Shown one piece after another: positions 50,640 to 63,149 of a stretch of DNA of 64,000 nucleotides. The first letter of the stretch is position 1; each line of letters opens with the position of its first letter. The stretch is from Serinus canaria (Eukaryota; Chordata; Aves; Passeriformes; Fringillidae). The DNA lies in the NCBI RefSeq assembly GCF_022539315.1, contig NC_066317.1:44238435-44302434 (forward strand), in the 5' to 3' direction. Both the position numbers and the translations under genes were made by a program. Below the pieces are notes generated by a model that was not told where the DNA came from, made no database searches, and saw only the letters and a program-made list of their open reading frames with translations.

Positions 50640-52720
50640 AAGTAAGATTACAGCCATGGACTTCAGGAGAGCTAAGTTCTGCCTCTTCAGGGATCTTGAA
50701 AGAATCCCATGGGAACAGGAGTCCAAAAGAGCTGGTTGGTATTCAAGCATGACTCCTTTGAAGCTCAAGAACAATGAGCAAGGAGTTGGACAAAGGGGGC
50801 AGGAGACCTGCATGAATGAATAAAAAACTGTTTTCATTTTTCAAGTGTAATCAGGAAATGCACAGGGAATGAAAGCAGGGGCAGGCTACTTGGAATCAAT
50901 ATAAAATGCTTGTCAAAGTAGAAACATGGCAGGAAGGGCCAAGACCCACCTGGAATTAAATGTGATTGAGAATGTCAAGGACAACAAGAAGGGCTTCTTC
51001 AAAGACATAACAAAAGAAAAACCTGAGATTATGAGGGCCTCTTACTAAATGGAAGGGGATCCTGGTGACAGGATACAAAAAAGGTGGAGACAGTGAGCAA
51101 CTTCTTTGCATTGGTCTTTGCTGGCAAGACCAGCTCTCTGGAATATCTGACTCAGGAGACCAGGAGAAAGGAATGTTGGAGGGAAGACTTTCCTTCAAGG
51201 AGATCAAGGAGGATCGGGTTAGAGAACACCCAGATAAACTGAACATTCACAAGTCTATAGGCCCTGGTGGATTGCATCAGCAAGTGCTGAGAGAGCTGGT
51301 GGACACCACAATGAGGCTGCTCATGAGAGGTCAGGGTAATCAGGAGAAGTTCCGGAGGACTGGAAGAAAACAAATGTCACCCTGGTCTTCAGAAGGAGAA
51401 CTTAGAGAACCACTGGCCAGTCAACCTTATCTCAATCCCTGGAAAGGTGATGGAATGTCTCCTTCTGGAGGCCATCTCTATTCATGTGGGTAAGAAGAAG
51501 GGGATTAGGAGCATGGATTCACTAAGGGCAAATCATCCTTGGCCAACCTGATTGCGTTTCATGATGAAACACTGCCTGGAGGGATAAGGGAAGAGCAGTG
51601 GATGTTGTTTAACCTCAACTTAAGCAAGGTATTCAACACCGTCTCTAAAAACATCCTTGTAGGCAAACTCAGGAAGTGTGGTCTGGATGAGTGGGCAGTG
51701 AGATGGATTGAGAACTGGCTGACTCCAGAGAGTCACTATCAGTGACACAGGTTCTGGTTGGAGGCCTGGCACTTGTTGTGTCCCCCATTATTCAATATTG
51801 GGAGTTGTTTAACTTATTCATCAATGACTTGGATGAAGGGGCAGATGCCTCCTCAGCAAGTTTGCTGATGACACAACGCTGGGAGGAGCAGCCAATGCCC
51901 CAGGGTGCTGTGCAGCCCTTCAGAAGGGCCTTGACAGGCTGGAGAGATGGGCAGGGAGGAAATTCAGTGAAGGCAAGTGCAGGGTCCTGCACCTGGGGAG
52001 GAGTGACCCCATGCACCAGCACAGGCTGGAATTGACCTGCTGGAAAGCAGCTGTCCAGGGAAGGATCTGGGGGTTCTGGTGGGCAACAAACTGTCCACGA
52101 GCCAGCAGTGTGCCCATGTGGGTGAGAAGGCCAATGGTGTCCCAGTGCATTAGGAAGAACATTGCCAGCAGGCTGAGGAAGGTGACCCTGCCCCTCTACT
52201 CAGCCCTGGTGAGGCCACATCAGGAGTGCTGTGCCCAGCCCTGGGCTCCTCAGGGCAAGAGAGACATGGAGATCCTGAGCAGGTCCAGTGGAGGGCAACA
52301 AAGATGGGTAAGGGATTGGAGCATCTCTCCTGTGAGGAAAGACTGAGGGAGCTGGGCCTGTTCATCCTGGAGGAGTGACAGTTGAGGGGGGACCTTATGA
52401 ATGTATGAAAGTATCTGCAGGAAGAGAGGATGGATCCAGGCTCTTCTCAGTGTTGCCAGGCAGTAGCACAAGAGGCAATAGGCAGAAACTGATGCACAGG
52501 AAGTTCCACCAAAAGAGGAAGAACTTCTTTACTGTGCAGGTGAATGAGCACAGGAACAGATTTCCAGAGAGTCTTTATAGTCTCCCTCACTGGAAGTACT
52601 CCAGGACTGTCTCACACAACCCTGTGCACTGTGCTCTAGGATGACCCTGCTTGAGCAGGGAGGTTGGATGGGATGACCCACCGTGGTCCCTCCCAGCCTA
52701 ACCCATTCTGTGATTCTGTC
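50640..52720 (+). repeat. CR1 LINE with ORF2 reverse-transcriptase remnant, about 2.1 kb
   Basis: The longest retroelement in the window. It starts near GCCATGGACTTCAGGAGAGC and ends in AACCCATTCTGTGATTCTGT. Translated pieces in several frames match the CR1 reverse-transcriptase domain: LVGKLRKCGLDEWAVRWIEN at about 51.66-51.72 kb and the catalytic FADD box at 51,861-51,872, then [10 protein letters not shown] further on. Stops and frame changes, for example between the fingers region and the FADD box, make it inactive. The 3' untranslated part follows from about 52,350. It is 5'-truncated, so the ORF1 region and most of the endonuclease are missing. Confidence 0.93.
51600..52345 (+). pseudogene. 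broken CR1 ORF2 (reverse-transcriptase domain)
   Basis: A fragment of the CR1 polyprotein lying inside the element. The frame open to 51,745 carries the fingers/palm segment (SKVFNTVSKNILVGKL); a TGA ends it. The FADD catalytic aspartates lie about 120 bases further on in another frame, and the thumb-like part ([20 protein letters not shown]) is in the frame open to 52,346. At least two frameshifts are therefore needed to explain it. It encodes no functional enzyme. Confidence 0.85.
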
Positions 52721-54286
52721 ATAAAGGCATTGGGTGCAGAAATAATTTGCATTTCTTCTTACAGACCATCAGTCAACTGTTGACTTTCTTGATTTCTGAA
52801 AGTTTTAGAATGGAAAAAGGAGAACACAGCAGGAAATTTTGATTGAAGTTTTCTCTTTCTTTATGGAAAAAGTGGAAGTGTTTATTTGAATGTAAAAGCT
52901 AATAAATCTTCTTTGGGTTGTTTTTTCTTGTCTAGGGTTGAATTTTGGGAAGATTCATTTGTGTGAATTTCATAATCTCTTTTTAGTTTCCTTTCCCAAC
53001 TTTTAACACATATCTGCATACTAAAAGTCTGGCAGTTGAAGTGCTCATGTAATATGTAGGTTCATGTATTTCAGGAAGAGTAATTGAGGTGGAAGGCTGA
53101 GTGTTGTTGCAGTAATAATAACAATGATAAAGTCTCATTTTCTAAACTTAAGCCTGCATTTATATCAACACCAAACAGAAATTTTGCACGGAATGGAAGA
53201 AGAATTTCCTTGGTGTTATCTTGCTTTGAATGTGTAATAATTATGTCTGTTGAAATAGATAATTAATTTTCTCCAGGACAGTTTTCAAAAAGTAGTTGAC
53301 TTTCTGTATATAGTCATTCTTCCCTTTTATTATTGGCGTAGAAGAAAACCAATGTTTGACTCTTTGATCTGTCTCATTTCTTGGTGAATTGCCATGTTTA
53401 TTTTACAGTATAAGAATTAAATGTTTAATAAGTTTTTCTTCTTTGGTTTGATTTGTTAGGATTCTTCATGGTATTTTTGCTTTGATGAAAATGTGACAGT
53501 TTTAGAAAAATTGTTTTTAAACTAACATTTGTGTCTGATACAAAACATCTAAAATTTATAATGCTCAGTTTCATAAATATGCACATTTTTAATTGGATTA
53601 ATTACATTGAACTGTTTTTAACTCCAGAATAGATATATTGGTAGTGTTTTTTTAAAGTTTTTTCTCTACATTTCTGTTAATATTGAGAAATCATGCAGGA
53701 AAGATTTTTTTTATTGTCTGATGACTTTATTCTGTAGAAAAAAATATTTGTATGTAGTAAATAATTTTATGGGATAGTTATAATATTCAGTGGGAATTCA
53801 AACTTCAGAATGTATGTGTGGAATTTATTCACCTTTTGAACTTCTGGAAAAAACTTGTCAATTGTCTACCTTCTCAGTTCCATCTAAGAGGCTAGAAGAA
53901 GGAAGCTTGGTTTTATTTGTTTGTTGTGATATGTACCAAGTTTACATGGGTCCTGTTAGAGAATAGCAGACCGCAGATTTTAGACCATCTATAGCACTTT
54001 TTTCCTCAGCATAGTGAGCTTTAATTTAGGATCTTTTCTTCAGCTGGCTAGCTCACTACAAGTTGTGTCTTCTCAGGATTCCATTGAAGGAAATGGAGAT
54101 TTCCACAGGGATGTGAAAGTTTTCAGTTTTGAATTGTAACAATAACAGGTTAGTAATTGGCTTCTCTTGACCTAAACTCCTGTTGTGAAATACTGGTTTT
54201 GTGTTAAGCACCATTTAAAGAGACAGTAGGTGTACTTTTAAGCCAGACTTGATTATGATGTATATATTGTATTTTAGATGTGCAAA

Positions 54287-54320
54287 CGCAGCACATACTC
54301 AGGTCTGAGTATGTGCTGCG
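54287..54320. repeat. perfect 16-bp inverted repeat, 2-base spacer
   Basis: CGCAGCACATACTCAG, spacer GT, then CTGAGTATGTGCTGCG: every arm base pairs. Unlike most palindromes here it is not AT-rich. It lies in a CLOCK 5'UTR intron with no recognisable repeat around it. Confidence 0.97.
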
Positions 54321-55344
54321 GGGTACCGTGTTATAGAGCCAGGAGTGGGAGATGTAGCTAAGATGTTCCTGCTCTTTATAGAGGGGTGCTGTTTCTTAGC
54401 TGTGCCAGTTTTCAAAGATAGATGGAGCCACACTTTTAAAATGTCTTCTTTATTATTTTGTTCTTATTAAAACTGTGTGATATGTGATATGTGTGTTCTT
54501 TTAAACACATAGTTTCACAAATCTGCTTCAGTGCGTGGCCAGACCTAAAGGGATGTGCACCTCCAATGAGACCAAAGAAGGGTGGGGCCTTAAAAAAATG
54601 GGAGCAAATGGGATCATAACATATACCTGTTGTCTTTTTTTGTACAGACTAGTTGCACATGATTTGCAAACATTATTTCTGCCACTCACTCTTACAACTT
54701 TGTTATTGAAGGAAGGAAATCTCTTGTAAGGAGCTGTATACAAATGACTGAGAAAATATTTTAAATGAGAGTACAGAAGAATAAGAGCTGGTTCTGATGG
54801 CTAGATTATTAAATGCTGCCTTTCAAATTTATCTTATGAACTTGGGTTTGTACTATTTCTTATTGTCTATTTTGTTTTTCTGATTTGGGGAGCTTGTTTA
54901 TTGATGACGCCAAAAATTTGTATTGTATCACTTTCTTTTAGTATCTTTCTTAATTTGATGGAGGCACATAAATAACACCTCAGCTGTTTATAAGTGTAGT
55001 TAGTTGGAATCTTGGAAGGCGAAGATAATACAGACAGTCTGGAAAGGGATGGAAGGTGAAAAAGCCTGGTAAGTGCATCAGCACCCCAGAGCCAAGGAAC
55101 AATTATTAGACACCTGGCAATCTGCTGAGTGCTTTCCTGGTCACCCCCAGGGAGCTGGAGGGAAGCTAGGCTCAGGCCAAGAGCCCAGATTGCTAGAGAA
55201 TTCCTGATGAGGTAGCAGGTCTGAAGATGTTTGGAGAAGTCAGTTTGGTGAGTCAGAGACCAGATCAGTGGGGTACATGGGCAAGTGTGGGCCAGGTTCA
55301 AATGTATTATAAAACAGTTTAGGCACCATGAAGATCATCTGGTT

Positions 55345-56075
55345 TCAATGTTTCCCTTTTTCCAGTCACCTGGAACTTAGCTTGATTGTCATGACTTTTC
55401 AAATATTATGGAGAATGGCTGTGCAAACACATTAGCCAATTCCCTCAGGATTCTGGGATGCATCTTATCAGGTGTCATGGACTTAAGTATAATCAGGTTC
55501 CTCAGGTGATCATGAATCTGATCTTCCCTTACAGTGGAAGGGACTTCGTTCCTCTAGTTTCTGTCTTGCAGTCCATCCATTTAAGAAGCATAGGAAGAGA
55601 GGCTGCAAGCCAAGACTGAAGCAAAGAAGTTGTTGAGTACCTTAGCCTTTTCCTTATCTGTTGTTACCAGTTTACCAGCCTTGTTTAGTGGATGTGTACA
55701 CCGTCTTTGACCTTCCTTTTCTGGTTAATATAGCTATGGATGTTGTTTGTGCTATGCTTTGCATCCCTCTACTCTTCCCGGGATACCTGTCCTGGGACAG
55801 AGTCGAGGGATGCGTTTATGTCTTGCCCTTTAGTTTGACCAGCAGTCTCTTCTCATTCTTGCTAGACTCTTGTCTTCCTTGCCTGATTTCTTGTGCCTGG
55901 AGATCATTAGCTCTTGTGCTCTGTGGTGGACATCCTTACAGATCTGCCAGCTCTGTTGCTCTCCCTTGTCCCTGAGGGCAGTTTCCCTGGGGTTCATACT
56001 GGCTTTCTCCAGAGGCCTAACTTTACTGCTCACCTGATTCACATCCCTCTGGGCTGCAAACTCCACCAGTGTGTA
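55345..56075 (-). repeat. CR1 LINE internal fragment, minus orientation
   Basis: Antisense CR1 blocks are visible, such as AAGACTGAAGCAAAGAAGTT, then GAGTACCTTAGCCTTTTCCT, and later CCAGAGGCCTAACTTTACTG. These come from the 5'/ORF1-proximal part of CR1, not from its tail. The first 200 bases are related to the right-hand part of the copy at 49.1-49.3 kb. Boundaries are approximate. Confidence 0.7.
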
Positions 56076-56502
56076 ATCACTGTAGCTCAGGTAAAGGTCT
56101 GAGGCTTATTAGAGCTTTCTTGCATGCATCTTTCACTGCAGTCTGGGCCAAGATTAGGGAGCTGCACTGTATCAGGGATGGAGCTATTGGGCCATCTCTG
56201 TGTTGAGTAACGGCAAAGAAATACAGAACTGCAGAGGAAGGTAGAAGAGTGGCTGCAGAACAGCTGGCCAAGCAGAGATCAGCCCAAACGATCTGGAGCA
56301 AAGGACTGTTTCCTTTTTCTGTGAGCTAGAGAGATAGAAATGGCAACTGTGGTCAGTCGCAACTCCTAGAGAAATCTCTCTTCTGATGGTGGAACCATCT
56401 AATAGGTGAAGCATGCAGGAGAGAATTGCTTTTTTCCTGCAATCCTCATAATTCATTTTTCTATGAAGATATTATTTGCAGTGATGTTTGAGCAAATTTG
56501 TT

Positions 56503-56944
56503 TGAGCAGCTTCCTTAGGTCCATCACCCTGTCAGGGAGTAGACCAGGGCACATCTATGTGACAAACCATGTCATAGAACTTAGCCTCTCTTTACCTCTG
56601 TTGTCATATTTTCTGCTTCTCAAGGTGATTTGTAGCCTCTTCTAGCTGCTGTGGACTATATATGATGCTACACAAAGAGCATGCACTCTTTCAAATGTCA
56701 TTGTTACTCAACTACATCAGTGATATCACTAACTACTACCATAACAGGCCTCCTAACAGGCATTTAATCCCTCCTGTAGACTGCTTGGACTTACCCTCTT
56801 ACCAAAAGTCCTTCAATAGCAGACATGAGACTACCATTCAGGCAATGGCAACCCACACCACCAGTCTTCTGTTCTACTGCATTTTCTCCACTATATATCC
56901 TTGAGTACTCCCTGAAAAGGTGATGGACCTAAGGAAGCTGCTCA
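56503..56944. repeat. 39-bp inverted repeat pair flanking 364 bases
   Basis: The left arm is 56,503-56,541, beginning TGAGCAGCTTCCTTAGGTCC; the right arm, 56,906-56,944, is its reverse complement with 37 of 39 matches, both mismatches lying in the CCCTGTCAG / CTGAAAAGG part. Neither arm looks like CR1. The enclosed 364 bases have no sizeable frame with a known signature. No clear target-site duplication was seen at the outer edges. Confidence 0.85.
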
Positions 56945-59611
56945 TCCGCAGCAGATTACTCATGGCCACTCATAAATTTTTCTATTAGAAACCATCTGGG
57001 ATCCATCCATGCTAGAAGCAGCCCTCTCATTGTTTGTCCTCTGAAGCACTGGAAGATGAGCACCTGCTGCTATAGCATGTTTTATCTCAGAAAATGTCAT
57101 TTCTAGGATGTTGTCATCTCTTCTGTGCAAGCACGGACCAAAAACTGATTTATTGGTGTGGTAGAGGAAAGCTTGCAATATGTGACTATTCCCAGCTGCT
57201 GGAATAACCAGCTGTTCAGCTGCAAAGTTTGAGCAGAGTTCCGTAAAGTTCCTTTTAGCCCTGTCTTTTAATTTGTTTTACAATTGCCTTTTTTTTTTGA
57301 GGTAAAAATGGAGACATGTCAGTTTTAAAAACAGTATTTTCACAGACAGCCTTTGATTAGCAAGAAAAAATTAATCAGTCATTGCCCTAATTTGCTTTCT
57401 GTTGGTGTATATACCGTTTCAAGCAAAGGAGCAGCTACCTTGAAACCTTCTTACTTATTCTATTAGACTAAAATGTATGTGATTTGAGAGTAAGTGCTTA
57501 TGGTTTACCTGTTTAAAGATCTCTTGCTCTACAAAATAGTATGTTTCCTTGAGAGAAACTAAACCAGAGCAAATTCTTCTTTTTCTCCTCCCCCCTACCC
57601 CACCTCCAAAAAAAGAGGAAGGTAAAGAGAAAAATATCTGGGCTGGAGGTGATCCAATGAAGGAAAAAGCAAAATGGAAAATATGAGTGATAGTGATGTG
57701 TTGTTCTGGGCAGGAGATAATGGCTGCATCTCTGCTTGTCCTAATTATGGTATAATGTCCTAATAGAGTAAAACCCCAGAAACTGATTATCCAAATGATC
57801 AGAAGCTCATGGAAAGACGTATCAGGAAGGTTTATAACTATCTTCAGAATCTCTATAATGAACAGGGCTTCTGATGCTGTGCTTACATTGGGAATCAGGT
57901 TCTGCTCGGCTGTTTGCTCAGCATGATATTTCTCCTCTTGGTCTTTCTTACCCTGGTGAGTGACTAGTGTGAAGAGCTCTGCAGGGCACTGGGTGCTGTG
58001 GCTTTGATTCTTTAAACAAGATCTTCTCTACAGCTAATCTCCAATGATTTTAATAACTAGTTTGCTCTCCTGGCAAATTTGGATTATAGCAGAGAAATCA
58101 GGTTGTATTAAAGAAGTTAATCAATTTCTGTTTGAAGAAACTGTAGGGCTGGAAAACTGTATTGCTTCAAATGTTTTTCCTGTGATAATCCCAGTGTAAA
58201 ATTATTTGCCTTAATAATACAAGCCACCTCACGTTATTTCTGGTAATCTGCAGAAATCATGTAAGTATTGTTTGTATGACATGATATAAATTTTACATAA
58301 ATCAAGGCATTTATATAAAAATATTTTTTACAGTACAAGAGTAATACTTATTCTTCCTCAAAAATATTTTCAGTGTTACCATTATTGTGAAGTGCTGGAG
58401 ACACAGGGATTTCAGTTACTGGCTCTGTACAAAATGAAATACAGGCAATGCATTCACCATTGTCCCACTCATTTTTCAGTCTAGTCCTGACAGAATGTTT
58501 GTCATTAGCAAGACTGTACTGTAATTTTCTAGTTTGTTCAATCTTTGAATTTGTTTCCAATATTTAACATTACTAATGTGCTTTCCAATATTGTTAATAA
58601 AATTGGACTGAAGGTACTGAAATTTTTTCAGTTTAAAAAATGGAATTTTTAATCAGATGGTGTGAACTTTATTACCTTAGCTTGTATTATGACTTTTTAC
58701 CCTGTAACTTATTGAGAACCTTTTTTATATGGCCAAATAATGACTTGGGACCCAATAACTTATTGCCTTTCCATGAGTGATAAGTCAGCATAGTGCAGAA
58801 TTTGCAGTATTGCTAGTTTTTGTAATTTTTCTACAGATTGAGCAATTTTGTGTAGTAATGCTTTGCACATCCATGGCAGCAGCTAAGATTTTTGATTGAG
58901 GACCGCAGCTTCCTTTAAGATAATAAGTTTCTAGCCACCTTGGTCACAGAAAAGTTGGTAAACATGCCTGAATGTGTTTAAAACACATAGTGTCTAGCGA
59001 CAGATGCACATAATTTATTTTTTTAAAAGAACTAATGAGTTGTGGAGACAGAACGATGACCTTTGAACACTTGTGGCTGCCAGTGCTGGCATGTAGGCGT
59101 TTTAACCTTTCTGCTGGCTTTCACATGCATGCCATTTCTACTGAGTTAGAGATCTATGTGGTTTTGGTAACAAAAGCTTTTCCACTGTGATTAGCTTCTC
59201 TTTTTGTCTAACTTAAGCTTGCTTGTGTTCTTTAATGATACATGCTTATTCCTCTCATACATGCATATTCCTGCTCTTCTTGAAATCCCTTTTTGAAATA
59301 TGTGTAAGAGCTCCCTTTTTTGACATTACAAAAAATGGTTCTGCGATTAAGACCTGTAGTGTTTATCTTAAGTGTGTAATTGTGATTTAAAAAAAATGCA
59401 CCTCTACATACTGCAGAGAGGAGGTCTAAAATTTTCATCATTAGAACTCTGTTAGGCATTGGGTGAGAGTTGGCAGAGTTGTTCCACTCCAAGCAGTTTA
59501 AAAACACTGGTTTCATGTTGCAGACTTCCATGGGACTCATTGTCACTATTAATGTTTGCACTTGTCAAATGGAACAAAACAGAATAGGAGAGGAGGCTGT
59601 AAACACCTAAA

Positions 59612-59622
59612 AAAGTAGGTCA
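59612..59622 (+). promoter_or_regulatory. CLOCK: RORE consensus match in CLOCK 5'UTR intron
   Basis: AAAGTAGGTCA matches the ROR/REV-ERB consensus WAWNTRGGTCA exactly. It lies 1.1 kb before a candidate 5'UTR exon. CLOCK is reported in mammals to be regulated by REV-ERB through an intronic site; whether this is the equivalent is inference. Confidence 0.35.
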
Positions 59623-60711
59623 ATGGGCCAGCAGGTTATTTGGCCAGACAAGAACAAGTGGCTTCATTGAATCACGCTGTAATTGTTTTTCTCCTGTTGG
59701 CAGATTGTTCTGCTATGCTTTAACTTTCTATGTTAATGTTTGCATCTCTATTTTAACTGCTTGAGAACCTCTGTTAGTTCAGGAGAAGGCACTCTAACTT
59801 TTCAAATCAAATAAGTGATAATTGTGGTGTTTTCCATAATTACAGGTAGCATAACCTTAGTTTATAGGTCCCAGCTTCCTTTTTAAAATTTAATATACTT
59901 TAAAATAACATTTTTCAGAAATGGAAGACATACATGTTATAGTGAATTTATTTTCAGAACAGTAAGCAAAGCAGATAGAAACAGGGAGAGGGGAAAAAAG
60001 ACTTGATTTCATGTAGCTAAAAAATGTGGAAAGTGACATGGTTTAAGGGAAGTACCTATAAATGAAATGTAATGGTATAAAGAGACTGGAAGTAGGCAAT
60101 CACTGATGTCAGTGCTGAGTTCTTGTTTGGAAGAAGCTCAATTGTGAAGCAAGTTTGGGATACATTCTAGGAATTGATTTTGAAGTGGGTTTTGAAACAA
60201 AGAGTTAGTGGCTGTGTTTGAGGGAGAAGCAATAATACAGCGAGCAGCAGCATTCTACACATGCTGGAGTCCTGAGAGTAACAATTTTGGAGACTTGGAG
60301 AGGAAATGTAACACAGAAAGCCAGAAGAGACCCTACCAAGAACTTCAGTGAAAAGATGTTTAAATAATGGTGTATAAATACACTTTAAAGGTAGTGTAAG
60401 TGGATGTGAAGATGTAGATGGTATGAGTGATACCAAATTCAAAAGTGAAAAGGACATCAAGGCTAAAGATAAGCCTGAAGTGATAGCTTAAAGCCAAGAT
60501 AAAACTGTGTCAGAATGTCCTGCTTATCAAGAAGAACTTTAAAGCAATTTCAATTCAGATAGTAAAATACTTGAGCTATTTTTGATAAGCAGAATATTGC
60601 ATTTAGAGATTACTCTCGTTAAAACAATTGCTTGTCTTTATTAAAAAATGAAGAAGTAGATAATTTTTAAACTCACTGATTTTCAAGCTCTCCATTGTTA
60701 TTTTTTGACAG

Positions 60712-60819
60712 TTTGGAATTTATTTTCTGAAGAGGATACCTCTAACTCCACATTGTTCTTCACGGGAACCAGGTTTCTTCTCTAAACCTCATACTTCAAC
60801 AAGTCCCAAAGTGTAAAAG
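60712..60819 (+). other. CLOCK: candidate CLOCK noncoding exon 3 (5'UTR)
   Basis: An acceptor (TTATTTTTTGACAG) and donor (GTAAAAG|GTAAAA) enclose 108 bases that are richer in C and G than the flanks and lack a long frame. It contains no ATG on the + strand, as suits a leader exon. Assignment is inferred from splice signals and from its position between exon 1 and the start-codon exon. Confidence 0.45.
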
Positions 60820-63089
60820 GTAAAACTGTGTTCTTATAATTGCTAAGGTTCCCATGGCTTTCAGTTATCAACACTGATGGGCTGAGTAGCAGTGTCAAGT
60901 AGTGTCTTTTGCTCTCCATAACATGACTGAACTTGAATCTTAGAAAATAGACATAGTCCTTTATTTACCTAGAGTTTGCATTCAACTCGACTGGTTTGGG
61001 TGGCATTATCTCTGCAGCCTTATCCTTGGCATGTATGAACACTGAGAGTGTTCAGTGTCTTGCAAATTCGGATGCAAAGAGAGAAGGGTCACAGCTTGAA
61101 AGATGAGAAACCAGTGTACTGCAGGTGCATTTCCTGTACTTTTCAGTACTTTAAACTATTTGTCTTGGATATGAGATACAGGTTGCCGGTTCTGATCTGT
61201 AGATTGTAATTAATGATTTTGTGGAATTCTGGAAATTGAGTGGTCTGTTAAAGAGAAAAAAATGACTTTTAAATTCTGATTTTGCATAATGAATATGTCA
61301 GTTATGTCACAAGTAAAAGTTTTCTGTATTTGGCTGTACAGGTGTTTTTCTTTTGCAGATTAGGGGAAGTGTATAATTTTTCTTACAGAATTTTATCTTG
61401 CTCTTGATTCCTATAATTTTAGGTACCATTTTTGTATAAAAATTAACACAGGTCTAGAAGTGTAATAAGTGCATAGCAGTGCTTGCCTTGTAATCTAAAT
61501 GAAAATAAATTTAGAGTTTTTTTCTTGATTGTAAACTTAGTTACATGCAAGTCATGGTAATGGTGTTTAAGTACTTCAGCTTTTACTGCTGAGCAACCTG
61601 TTTCTTGTTGCACACTTTTAACAAAAATTCAAACAGACAACTTCCTCATAATTTACTTTTTTCATGCCATTTATGGCTGGTTTTCAAATGGCACAACTCT
61701 GTTACTTGGCCAACTAATTTGGGGAATTTAATTTGTCAGTATTGCCAGTGCAGTTGTTATTTTGAAGAATAGGAGGGGAGAAGTGGTTTGCTGCCAGTGT
61801 GTCTTCATAGCACTAAATTTTGGAGGGTGAAGGCAAGGCAGAGGTGGTCCATACTAATTGAAGAAGTGGGGCATTTGAGCAGAAACACCAGCTCGCCTTG
61901 TGATGTGCCTTGAAAGAGATTCTGCTGCAGCACAGCTCTCCCATTTACTTTTCTGCTGCACTCAAGTTATGAAACTTTGTGGTGAAAAATGCTATTCTTG
62001 TGAAGGAAACCCACACAGTATGTGGCTGTTGTAGATGCAGAGACAGTTTGGTTGAATCACAAGCTTTCTTCCTCAGTTCCTTCGTCAGGCTTTTGCTGCC
62101 GTATTTCTTGTGGTATTGACACTGCAAGTTCCACTGGTTTTTAGTACTCTCACAAACAAATCTTTTTCAGAAAATACCGAATCACTAAGTGGACTAATAT
62201 AATCATCTTTGAAATAAATAGCCTTTTTACTATAAAGTTGGTAGCCTACTAAAAATTCCTGAAGATTGACAAGTTCAGCTCTTAAAAAACTTGCTGCATG
62301 CAGTTGTTCTCTAATTAGTGCCAATGTTACAATCCTGATCCATTTGAGCAGCCTCTGAAAGCTGACTTTTCATATGAAAGAAACATAATTCTGTTGTTTT
62401 ATGTTTGAATTTAAATTTAGCCTTTTCATAACCTGTGTTGTATTCCTTCTCTCACTATCAATATTTTATTTGTATTCTTAACTCAAAGTCAAATGCACAT
62501 CTGGAAAACCAAAAACTTCCCGTCATGATTAAGTGGCTGCTTTAAGAAATGGTCAGATTAAATTCTGCACAGTACATAGATCTCATTCTAATTGGTATCT
62601 TGTTGTTATCTTTTCACATGTCTATGATAACAATGAGCTCAAGAAAAACTACACTATGAATAAATTATAGTTGTGAAGTACTATATCCCAAGTGCTTTCT
62701 GTTTGTACTGTTTCTAAATAGAATGTACTGCTAAGTGTATTTAACATCTGTTCAGCCTTCAAACTTATGAGGATTCTTCAGGAAAAAGTTAAAATAAAAA
62801 TTAAAAGCTGTATCTGAATTCAGAATCATAAAAAGGTTTGTATTGGTTTAGTACAGACTTATTTACTGTAACCTTACTAATGTTCTCTTGAACTCTGTCA
62901 TGTAAAATGAGATATTAAGGCCCAGGTTATGCTGGTAGTGGAGACTGCTTTAGAGAAGGTAGGAGGGCAGAGCAGAAGGCTGGAAGAGAGAGGGGAGGAT
63001 TCGGAGCAAATGAAAATGTCAGTATGCTCTAACAACGAACACATTTTTTTTCCCTCAGTCACATTTTGATATTTTTTCTTCTCTTACAG
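60820..63089. other. CLOCK: CLOCK third 5'UTR intron
   Basis: AT-rich intron with no recognised exon, CR1 copy or simple repeat of note; short frames on the minus strand show no family signature. It ends in a pyrimidine tract and CTTACAG. Confidence 0.55.
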
Positions 63090-63101
63090 GCAAGCGTACA
63101 A

Positions 63102-63149
63102 ATGTCTACCACAAGACTAAAGTGTGATATGTTATGTTTTTTACCATAA
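63102..63149 (+). promoter_or_regulatory. CLOCK: upstream ORF overlapping the CLOCK start
   Basis: An ATG at 63,102 opens a 15-codon frame (MSTTRLKCDMLCFLP, stop TAA at 63,147-63,149), with a second in-frame ATG at 63,129. It is in a different frame from CLOCK and ends 13 bases after the CLOCK ATG's third base, so ribosomes using it would bypass ATG 63,134 but could reinitiate at Met10 (63,161). Its own start context is weak (C at -3). Confidence 0.6.

Larger units (their letters stand above)
41661..60711. other. CLOCK: CLOCK second 5'UTR intron
   Basis: About 19 kb with no recognised host exon. It holds three CR1 copies (48.3-49.4, 50.6-52.7, 55.3-56.1 kb), homopolymer and GTTT tracts, a perfect palindrome at 54.3 kb, and a long inverted repeat at 56.5-56.9 kb. 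Stretches at 44,560-44,710 and 60,050-60,480 are purine-rich on the + strand. Confidence 0.6.

Noticed and set aside
51065..52644. Open frames of 68-142 codons that look like small genes
   Set aside because: They are pieces of the CR1 ORF2 and 3' region in shifting frames.
60520..60592. Inverted repeat CTGCTTATCAA ... TTGATAAGCAG with a 51-base loop
   Set aside because: Arms of 11 bases at that distance are within chance for a 64-kb window; no other support.
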